From the NCBI GenBank assembly GCA_003601795.1, contig PIXU01000122.1:1-5656 (forward strand): 5,656 bases of DNA, written 5' to 3'. Source of the DNA: Candidatus Methanophagales archaeon. Lineage in GTDB: Archaea; Halobacteriota; Syntropharchaeia; Alkanophagales; Methanospirareceae. Shown here piece by piece: positions 1 through 5,035 of this stretch (position 1 is the stretch's first letter; each line of letters opens with the position of its first letter). The position numbers and the translations under genes are program-made. The notes beneath the pieces were generated by a model, which searched no databases, was not told the DNA's origin, and was given only the letters and a program-made list of their open reading frames with translations.

Positions 1-49
1 GATGCACAGGCATTAGTTTAATTAAGACGGAATAGACAAAAGAAAAAAA

Positions 50-60
50 GAGGAGATGAT
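50..60 (+). promoter_or_regulatory. Ribosome binding site for the 42-aa ORF
   Basis: The stretch GAGGAGATGAT lies 6 bases before the ATG at 67. Its last nine bases match the full anti-Shine-Dalgarno complement GGAGGTGAT at 8 of 9 positions. It supports the 42-residue ORF as a real translated gene and fixes its start. Confidence 0.7.
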
Positions 61-66
61 AAGAAA

Positions 67-195
67 ATGGCAAGATCCAGATGGTGGTGGACAGGAATGT
101 ATGGGGCAATAGCCCCATCCCCTGGAGCATCCCCAGTGCCATATTATGGCTACTCCTATCCGTATCCGTATTCTTACAGGAGGTGTATAAGATAA
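67..195 (+). CDS. Small Trp/Tyr/Pro-rich protein, 42 aa, unknown function
   Basis: ATG at 67, TAA at 193-195. I do not recognise a named family with certainty. The product starts MARSRWWWTGMYGA, with three consecutive tryptophans at residues 6-8. It continues through a Pro/Ser stretch into an aromatic run, YYGYSYPYPYSY, at about residues 26-37, and ends RRCIR. There is no signal peptide, no clear membrane helix and only one cysteine. A strong ribosome binding site precedes it, and the next gene starts one base after its stop, so it looks like the first gene of a small operon. Its basic, aromatic and Gly/Pro-rich make-up resembles the N-terminal half of the DUF5320-like protein two genes downstream, so it may be a tail-less relative; that is inference. 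The ribosome binding site of the next gene lies inside its last codons (RRC). Confidence 0.6.
   Translation: MARSRWWWTGMYGAIAPSPGASPVPYYGYSYPYPYSYRRCIR
178..185 (+). promoter_or_regulatory. Ribosome binding site for the RGG zinc-ribbon gene
   Basis: AGGAGGTG is embedded in the last codons of the preceding gene, 11 bases before the ATG at 197 (13 bases from the GGAGG core). The spacing is longer than usual. There is an in-frame TAA at 188-190 and no other start codon after it, so 197 remains the best start. The arrangement implies coupling of the two genes. Confidence 0.65.
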
Positions 196-196
196 A

Positions 197-400
197 ATGA
201 GTGGTATGGGAAGAGGAGGAGGAAGAGGTCAAGGAATAGGACGAGGTGGTCAAGGACGAGGAAAAATGGGTGGCAGCGGATTGGGTCCCGGTGGAGAATG
301 CAGATGCCCAAATTGCGGATATACAATGCCACATCAAGCAGGTGTGGCATGCTATCAGCAAACCTGCCCAAAATGCGGGTCTAAAATGACGAGACCGTAA
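197..400 (+). CDS. Gly/Arg-rich zinc-ribbon protein, 67 aa
   Basis: The protein has two parts. Residues 1-33 are a low-complexity Gly/Arg tail with RGGGRGQG, GRGGQGRG and related RGG/RG repeats. Residues 35-67 form a compact zinc-ribbon-like domain with CxxC pairs at C37/C40 and C57/C60, plus extra cysteines at C35 and C52. The core reads CPNCGYTMPHQ then CPKCGSKMTRP. From family knowledge, small proteins with this CPNCGY-PHQ-CPKCG pattern are common in anaerobic archaea and bacteria, often near Fe-S or Fe-Mo-cofactor-type genes; their function is not established. The four CxxC cysteines could hold zinc or an iron centre. The Arg/Gly tail suggests nucleic-acid or protein contact, by inference. 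The gene follows the 42-aa ORF by one base and is followed 18 bases later by the DUF5320-like gene, so co-transcription is likely. Confidence 0.85.
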   Translation: MSGMGRGGGRGQGIGRGGQGRGKMGGSGLGPGGECRCPNCGYTMPHQAGVACYQQTCPKCGSKMTRP

Positions 401-408
401 AAAAGTTT

Positions 409-418
409 AGGAGGTGAT
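409..418 (+). promoter_or_regulatory. Full-length Shine-Dalgarno for the DUF5320-like gene
   Basis: AGGAGGTGAT abuts the ATG at 419 and contains a perfect nine-base complement to the usual 16S 3' end (GGAGGTGAT). The GGAGG core is 4 bases from the ATG at 419 and 13 from the alternative ATG at 428 (residue 4), so 419 is preferred. Confidence 0.75.
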
Positions 419-727
419 ATGAAAAAAATGGGAGGATACAGATGGAGAAACATGTATTATCTGACTGGTTTGCCAGGCTGGATGAGGTTTGGATACTCGC
501 CAGGCTGGATAGGGAGAAGCCCGACTGGATTACCACCAGCGGCACAGTATCTCATACAAACCGGACAGATGCCGCAATTCGGTTCATGGATACAGCAAGC
601 ACCCACACCAACAGGCATGCCCGCGATGCCAAAGGAACAGGAAATCTCGATGCTTGAATCGCAGGCGAAGATGCTTGGCAACCAGTTAGAGCAGATAAAG
701 AAGAGATTGGAAGAACTGAGAAAATAG
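419..727 (+). CDS. DUF5320-like protein with C-terminal coiled coil, 102 aa
   Basis: Residues 1-35 are rich in aromatic residues, glycine and arginine (YRWRNMYYLTGLPGWMRFGY). They include a 9-residue imperfect tandem repeat starting PGW at residues 19 and 28. Residues 36-70 are a Pro/Gln/Thr-rich linker. Residues 72-102 form a charged amphipathic helix, KEQEISMLESQAKMLGNQLE followed by QIKKRLEELRK, with a heptad-like spacing of Leu/Met/Ile. An aromatic/Gly-rich head with an E/K/L coiled-coil tail beginning with a KEQEI-type motif is typical of DUF5320 proteins, which recur near dinitrogenase Fe-Mo-cofactor-family and Mrp/NifB-type genes in anaerobes; their biochemical role is unknown. I assign the family from this recalled pattern, not from a search. 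The protein has no cysteine, so it is unlikely to bind metal itself; a scaffold or oligomerisation role is the best inference. It sits between two CxxC proteins in the same operon. Confidence 0.8.
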   Translation: MKKMGGYRWRNMYYLTGLPGWMRFGYSPGWIGRSPTGLPPAAQYLIQTGQMPQFGSWIQQAPTPTGMPAMPKEQEISMLESQAKMLGNQLEQIKKRLEELRK

Positions 728-750
728 AATACGACAGGGGGTAAGACAAA

Positions 751-918
751 ATGGGTAAATGCGAACTGTGTGGAAAAGAAGGGAGTAGAATGGAAGCAGA
801 CCACAAAGAGCTTGGACGCATTATGGTTTGTCAGGAGTGCTGGTCGAAGCTATACGAAGAAAACCGTATGGCAGCGGATATCGGTGCTTCTGGCGGTAGT
901 TGCGCCTTTTGCAAGTAG
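751..918 (+). CDS. Small triple-CxxC zinc-finger-like protein, 55 aa
   Basis: ATG at 751, TAG at 916-918. The product begins MGKCELCGKEGSRM and ends with SGGSCAFCK. Three CxxC pairs lie at C4/C7, C27/C30 (VCQECW) and C51/C54 (CAFC). The first two, separated by 19 residues, resemble a treble-clef or LIM-type zinc finger. The third sits at the extreme C-terminus and could be a redox pair or part of a second metal site. An upstream AGGGGGT (736-742, 8 bases from the ATG) is an imperfect ribosome binding site. The gene starts 23 bases after the DUF5320-like gene and is followed directly by a hairpin and T tract, so it is the last gene of the first unit. The cysteine spacing is too regular for a chance ORF. 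No function can be assigned. Confidence 0.75.
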   Translation: MGKCELCGKEGSRMEADHKELGRIMVCQECWSKLYEENRMAADIGASGGSCAFCK

Positions 919-922
919 GATA

Positions 923-974
923 GGAGAAAGCAAGGGGGTAAACCCGCTCTTTCTTTCTTTTTTTTTTATTTTTT
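923..974 (+). terminator. Hairpin plus long T tract terminator
   Basis: AGAAAG at 925-930 pairs with CTTTCT at 949-954, with two wobble pairs possible outside it. Inside, GGG (934-936) can pair with CCC (943-945). The 3' arm runs straight into a T-dominated tract from 950 to 974 containing ten consecutive Ts followed by ATTTTTT. This fits a terminator for the four-gene unit ending at 918; T tracts alone can terminate archaeal transcription. The next gene starts 8 bases beyond, with no recognisable ribosome binding site. Confidence 0.7.
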
Positions 975-982
975 AGAGCGCT

Positions 983-1363
983 ATGCAACAATCATCGCTA
1001 TTAATATGGAAGGCATTTGTTGATGAAAACCTATGTGTAGGGTGTGGAAAGTGCACCGAAGTTTGCTGGACAGGTGCAATTAGGATTGTTGATAAAAAAC
1101 CTTTCTTTCAAAAAGAAAGCTTTACCAAAGAAACATTGAGCTCTGTACATAATAAAAAAGCAGTAATAGATGTTAACAGGTGCATCTGCTGCACTATCTG
1201 CATGAGGACTTGTCCGCGGGGGGCAATTAAAATAGTTCCATATTCATTCCCGATTTTAAAGCGAGGAGAAGAAAAGGGAGAGGATTTGGATGCGATAAAA
1301 ACGCAACTAAAGGTAATAGGAGCGCAACTTGAAGAGATGGAAAGAAGTATCGAAAAGTTATAA
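983..1363 (+). CDS. 2[4Fe-4S] ferredoxin with coiled-coil tail, 126 aa
   Basis: Two classical cluster motifs are visible: C18-x2-C21-x2-C24-x3-C28 (CVGCGKCTEVC) and C67-x2-C70-x2-C73-x3-C77-P (CICCTICMRTCP). Each should ligate a [4Fe-4S] cluster, making this a cytoplasmic low-potential electron carrier or a subunit of a larger redox enzyme. The first motif ends in Cys-Trp where ferredoxins usually have Cys-Pro, and C69 is an extra cysteine in the second. A 38-residue linker separates the motifs, longer than in minimal ferredoxins. Residues about 98-126 form a charged amphipathic helix ending LKVIGAQLEEMERSIEKL, unusual for a ferredoxin and similar in pattern to the tail of the DUF5320-like protein. 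An in-frame TAG at 974-976 leaves ATG 983 as the first possible start. There is no Shine-Dalgarno, so the transcript may be leaderless. The LIM-like gene follows after 3 bases. Confidence 0.9.
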   Translation: MQQSSLLIWKAFVDENLCVGCGKCTEVCWTGAIRIVDKKPFFQKESFTKETLSSVHNKKAVIDVNRCICCTICMRTCPRGAIKIVPYSFPILKRGEEKGEDLDAIKTQLKVIGAQLEEMERSIEKL

Positions 1364-1366
1364 AAA

Positions 1367-1525
1367 ATGGAAATGAGCAATAAGACAAATATAAATATAA
1401 AATGCGGAAAATGTGGCAAGCTAATATCAGGGGACGTTTACGAGTTCGGAGGCGTTAAGCTGTGTGAGGATTGCTATATGGATGAAGTAATAGCTTCTCA
1501 GCCGAAAAGATGCGTGATGAAATGA
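1367..1525 (+). CDS. Small LIM-like CxxC protein, 52 aa
   Basis: ATG at 1367 (a second ATG at 1373), TGA at 1523-1525. The core has C13-x2-C16 (KCGKCGKLI), then a DVYEFGGVKL segment, then C33-x2-C36 (CEDCYMDEV), with one further cysteine at C49. This CxxC, [DE]-x-[YF]-E, G-x-K-L-C-E-D-C-Y-M-D pattern is that of small zinc-ribbon/LIM-like proteins seen in anaerobic bacteria and archaea; a structural zinc site is expected. The role is unknown. It lies 3 bases after the ferredoxin stop and 3 bases before the NifU-like start, with no good ribosome binding site, so translation is probably coupled within the run. Its two-pair layout parallels the 55-aa protein at 751-918 (16 versus 19 residues between pairs), suggesting related folds, though the sequences are not otherwise close. 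Confidence 0.75.
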   Translation: MEMSNKTNINIKCGKCGKLISGDVYEFGGVKLCEDCYMDEVIASQPKRCVMK

Positions 1526-1528
1526 AAA

Positions 1529-1990
1529 ATGAGCGAAAAAAATGAAACTTCCGATTTCGATGAATTTGTCAAAAGCATGGAAGAGGAGATATTAGAAGAG
1601 GCGAGGGGAATATACACTGAGAAGACACTTGAGGAGGCATACAACCCAAAAAACGTAGGTGCGTTGGAAACCCCCAGTGGTGCTGCCAGAGTAACAGGCC
1701 CCTGCGGTGACACACTGCAGATGCATATTAAAGTCGAAGAAAATAAAATCGTGGATTGCAAATTTATAACTGATGGTTGTGGTGCTTCAATGGCATGTGG
1801 AAGCGTCATTACAGAACTGGTAAAAGGAAAGACAATCGAAGAAGCATTCAGGATAGGGAATAGGGATATTTTATCTATTTTGGGTGGTTTACCAGAGGAG
1901 AACATTCATTGCTCTGTGCTTGCAGTGGATACGCTAAGAGCAGCTCTGGAAGATTATAAGAGTAAGAGCAGGAATAATAATAAGAAATAG
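1529..1990 (+). CDS. NifU/IscU-like Fe-S cluster assembly scaffold, 153 aa
   Basis: This is a cytoplasmic scaffold on which Fe-S clusters are assembled before transfer to apoproteins. All key IscU-type positions are visible: C59 with D61 in GPCGDTLQM, C84 in TDGCGASMACGS, and the H127-C128 pair in HCSVLAVDTL. These correspond to the three cluster-binding cysteines, the Asp and the His of bacterial IscU. The N-terminal YNPKNVG motif (residues 38-44) is also family-typical. Two extra cysteines, C77 and C90, are present. Residues 1-28 form an acidic extension ahead of the scaffold domain. The start at 1529 is 3 bases after the preceding stop; M17 at 1577 is an alternative, with no better ribosome binding site. 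No cysteine desulfurase lies in the window, so the sulfur source must be elsewhere. The neighbouring ferredoxin could be its electron donor or client, by inference. Confidence 0.92.
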   Translation: MSEKNETSDFDEFVKSMEEEILEEARGIYTEKTLEEAYNPKNVGALETPSGAARVTGPCGDTLQMHIKVEENKIVDCKFITDGCGASMACGSVITELVKGKTIEEAFRIGNRDILSILGGLPEENIHCSVLAVDTLRAALEDYKSKSRNNNKK

Positions 1991-2004
1991 AAATTATAAT
2001 AGTT

Positions 2005-2010
2005 AGGTGG
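2005..2010 (+). promoter_or_regulatory. Ribosome binding site for ileS
   Basis: AGGTGG lies 10 bases before the ATG at 2021, in the 30-base gap after the NifU-like stop. A second GGAG at 2015-2018 is too close to the start to be the main site. The gap begins with an AT-rich AAATTATAAT (1991-2000) that resembles a TATA element but would place a transcript start almost on the ATG, so it is not called as a promoter. Confidence 0.55.
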
Positions 2011-2020
2011 AGCTGGAGAT

Positions 2021-5000
2021 ATGGCATATTTCAGAGGCGAAGTGCAAAAAGCAAATTTCGTACAACTGGAAGAAGAAGTATTGAATGAATGGAATAGAGA
2101 AAAGACATTCGAGCGCAGCGTAGCTCGCAGGGAGGGCTGTGAGAAGTTCGTTTTTGTTGAGGGTCCACCAACAGCAAACGGACTTCCCCATCCAGGGCAT
2201 ATTCTTACAAGGGTTATGAAAGACCTCGTGTTGCGATACAAAACGATGCGTGGCTTCTATGTGGAAAGGAAAGCAGGGTGGGACACGCACGGTCTGCCGG
2301 TGGAGATAGAAGTAGAGAAGGAACTGGGGACAAACAGCAAGCAGGAGATAGAAGAGTACGGGATAGAGAAATTCAATCAAAAGTGCAAGGACTCGGTTTT
2401 CAGGTACGAAAAAGAATGGGTGAATGCGACCAAGCGAGTGGGATTCTGGATAGATATGGATTCTCCTTACATTACTTCTGATAACAGATATATAGAATCG
2501 GTCTGGTGGTCGTTAAAGGAGATATGGAGAAGAGGCTTGCTTTATAAAGGTCATAAAGTTGTGCCTTACTGCCCGAGGTGTGAAACCACGCTGAGCAGCC
2601 ATGAAGTAGCACAGGGCTATGAAAATGTGGAAGACCCTTCAATCTACGTAAAGTTCAGGCTGAAACAAGAACAGGAGCCGATGTTTATGCTGGCATGGAC
2701 TACAACTCCTTGGACTTTATTTGGGAATATCGCACTCGCCGTTCATCCTGCACATACCTATGTAAAAGCAAAGGTAAAGGCGAGGGAGAAGTCAGAGCCA
2801 GAAGAAGAGATTTTGATTCTTGCAGAAGCCAGATTGGATGCCCTGGAGGGCGAATACGAGATAATAGAGCGACTAAGAGGATCGGATTTAGAAGGCAAAG
2901 AATATGAACAGCTTTTTGAGGTGCCCGTAGAAGGGGAATCACATAGAGTAATCACTGCCGATTTCGTCACCTTAGAGGAGGGAACAGGCGTCGTTCATAT
3001 TGCTCCTGCATTTGGGGCGGATGATTATGAGGTATGCAGGGCTAAAGGACTTGGCTTTTCGCAGCCCGTGGACAGTAAGGGTCAGTTTACGAGTGAGGTC
3101 CCGTTTAGATCACTGGAAGGTGTTTTTGTAAAAGATGGAGATAAGCACATAATAGAAATGCTGGAACAGCGTGGTATGCTATACAAAAAGAGCACTTATT
3201 TGCACTCATATCCTTTCTGCTGGCGATGTGGTTCGCCTCTTTTATATTACGCAAGAGAATCGTGGTTTATTGGAATGAAATCGCTGCGTGATAGGTTGAT
3301 AGCGAATAATGAAAAGATAAACTGGTATCCAGATCATTTGAAATACGGCAGATTCGGCAATTTCCTGGAGAATATCGAGGATTGGGCACTCAGCAGAGAG
3401 AGATTCTGGGGTACTCCGTTGAATATCTGGATATGTGAAGAATGTGGGGAGGAATGTTGTATTGGTAGCATAATGGAACTGAAAGAAAGGGCAAAGGGTT
3501 TTCCATTTCCTGAGGAGTCAGACGTAAACATTGATCTGCACAGACCATACATTGACGAGGTGGTGTTTCGTTGTGACGATTGCGGCGGAGAAATGAGAAG
3601 GGTAAAGGACGTGATAGACTGCTGGTACGACTCAGGTGCAGCTCCTTTCGCACAATGGCATTACCCTTATGAGAATGAAGAGTTCAAGCGGAACTTTCCT
3701 GCTAATTTCATTACCGAGGCGATAGATCAAACTCGTGGCTGGTTCTATTCTCTTCTTGCGGTTTCAACTGCTATTTTTGATGCACCTCCCTACCTAAACG
3801 TGCTTTCGCTGGGGCATATACTGGATGAAAAGGGAGTAAAGATGAGTAAGAGCAAAGGGAACGTGATTGATATAACTACTATATTCAATAATGAAGGAGC
3901 AGATGCGTTAAGATGGTATTTCTTTACCGCATGTCCTCCGTGGGAAGACATACGTTTCTCAGAGTCTGCGATAGCCGAGCGGCAAAAGAAGTTCTTGAAC
4001 ACGCTTTGGAACTCTTATTTCTTCTTCGTTACCTACGCCACCATAGATGAGTTCAATCCAAAGGAGAAGGCAATCGCGTTAGAGAAGAGGAGTGCAATGG
4101 ACAGATGGATCATGTCAAGGCTGAACTCCCTCGTGAAAGAAGTAATTGATTCAATTGAACGGTTTGAGATACACCTCGCAGCGAGGAAAATAGAAAAGTT
4201 CGTGATTGACGACCTGAGCAACTGGTATATAAGGAGGTCACGGAGGAGGTTCTGGGTCGCAGAGGAAAACTTTGATAAGGATTGTGCATACTTGACGTTA
4301 TATGAGGTTCTTGTCGCATTGTGCAAGCTGCTCGCTCCTTTCGTGCCTTTCATCACGGAGCACATCTACCAAAATTTAGTAAGAACTGTTTTTGAAGAAG
4401 AGGAAAGCGTGCATCTTTGCGATTATCCTTCCCTGGATGAATCGCGTATAGATAAGGAATTAGAGGATTCGATGGGCTTAATTACAAAATTAGTTGAGGC
4501 TGGCAGGCGAGCGAGATCGGATGCGGGGATAAAGATGAGACAGCCGTTAAAGGAAGTAATGGTCGTTTGCAGTAAAGAAAAGAAAGAAAAAATGTCGAGT
4601 TTGGCAGAGATACTGAAGGATGAATTGAATGTTCGGGAAATGAAATTTGAAGACAAGAAGCCAAAGAGTGAGTTTGTTGCAGCAGAGAGATATAAACAGA
4701 TAGAGGTGGATGAAGATACAACCTTATTTTTGGATATTAGCTTGGATAAAAGTCTCATAGAAGAAGGGTTGGTCAGAGACCTCGTAAGGAGGATACAGGG
4801 TATGAGGAAGGACCTCGACCTGGACTATACCGAGAAGATAAGGATTATGTACGAGGGCGACGAAGAGGTAAAAGAAGCAATAAATAAATTCTCAGATTAT
4901 ATCTGTGAGGAGACGCTTGCGGTGGGCATAGAAGAGGGAAAACCCTCAAGTTCAGCGAAGGGTGAGCAGATTTCCGAGAAGAGATGGAAAATAGGTAAAA

Positions 5001-5035
5001 AGGGTGTTTACTTGGCAGTTAAATGTGTTGGTTGA
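2021..5035 (+). CDS. ileS: Isoleucyl-tRNA synthetase
   Basis: This class I synthetase attaches isoleucine to tRNA-Ile and hydrolyses mischarged valine. The Rossmann core carries the HIGH signature as HPGH at residues 57-60 and KMSKS at 607-611 (KGVKMSKSKGN). The CP1 editing domain spans roughly 190-400, with WTTTPWTL at 226-233 and GTGVVHIAPAFGADDYEV at 321-338; D335 matches the editing aspartate. Zinc-binding cysteines occur as CPRC (184-187) with CWRC (400-403), and as C472/C475/C479/C480 with C518/C521. WYDSGA (535-540), GWFYSLL (573-579) and the anticodon-domain motif NWYIRRSRRRFW (734-745) are also present. The 1004 residues are near or slightly below the usual size for this IleRS clade, and the protein appears intact. 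One oddity is TLFGN where the editing motif normally reads TLPxN. It follows the NifU-like gene by 30 bases and is probably co-transcribed at least in part. Confidence 0.98.
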   Translation: MAYFRGEVQKANFVQLEEEVLNEWNREKTFERSVARREGCEKFVFVEGPPTANGLPHPGHILTRVMKDLVLRYKTMRGFYVERKAGWDTHGLPVEIEVEKELGTNSKQEIEEYGIEKFNQKCKDSVFRYEKEWVNATKRVGFWIDMDSPYITSDNRYIESVWWSLKEIWRRGLLYKGHKVVPYCPRCETTLSSHEVAQGYENVEDPSIYVKFRLKQEQEPMFMLAWTTTPWTLFGNIALAVHPAHTYVKAKVKAREKSEPEEEILILAEARLDALEGEYEIIERLRGSDLEGKEYEQLFEVPVEGESHRVITADFVTLEEGTGVVHIAPAFGADDYEVCRAKGLGFSQPVDSKGQFTSEVPFRSLEGVFVKDGDKHIIEMLEQRGMLYKKSTYLHSYPFCWRCGSPLLYYARESWFIGMKSLRDRLIANNEKINWYPDHLKYGRFGNFLENIEDWALSRERFWGTPLNIWICEECGEECCIGSIMELKERAKGFPFPEESDVNIDLHRPYIDEVVFRCDDCGGEMRRVKDVIDCWYDSGAAPFAQWHYPYENEEFKRNFPANFITEAIDQTRGWFYSLLAVSTAIFDAPPYLNVLSLGHILDEKGVKMSKSKGNVIDITTIFNNEGADALRWYFFTACPPWEDIRFSESAIAERQKKFLNTLWNSYFFFVTYATIDEFNPKEKAIALEKRSAMDRWIMSRLNSLVKEVIDSIERFEIHLAARKIEKFVIDDLSNWYIRRSRRRFWVAEENFDKDCAYLTLYEVLVALCKLLAPFVPFITEHIYQNLVRTVFEEEESVHLCDYPSLDESRIDKELEDSMGLITKLVEAGRRARSDAGIKMRQPLKEVMVVCSKEKKEKMSSLAEILKDELNVREMKFEDKKPKSEFVAAERYKQIEVDEDTTLFLDISLDKSLIEEGLVRDLVRRIQGMRKDLDLDYTEKIRIMYEGDEEVKEAINKFSDYICEETLAVGIEEGKPSSSAKGEQISEKRWKIGKKGVYLAVKCVG

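Noticed and set aside
17..25. TTTAATTAA as an archaeal TATA box for the first small gene
   Set aside because: The position is plausible, but there is no convincing BRE and AT-rich nonamers are common here; too weak to call.
1..35. C-terminal end of an upstream gene
   Set aside because: Two frames could end here (stops at 19-21 and 33-35) but only 6 to 10 codons are visible, too few to choose a frame or name a product.
457..804. Minus-strand 115-codon frame over the DUF5320-like gene
   Set aside because: It is antisense to a well-supported gene with a perfect ribosome binding site, and its translation is a Phe/Ser/Leu-rich product typical of antisense reading of Glu/Lys codons.
770..976. Plus-strand 68-codon frame over the 55-aa CxxC gene
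   Set aside because: It overlaps the triple-CxxC ORF in another frame, has no ribosome binding site, and its end is simply the translated T tract (LFLSFFFIF).
1498..1905. Minus-strand 135-codon frame over the NifU-like gene
   Set aside because: Antisense shadow of a gene with all scaffold residues intact; the product is low-complexity Ser/Leu/Ile-rich.
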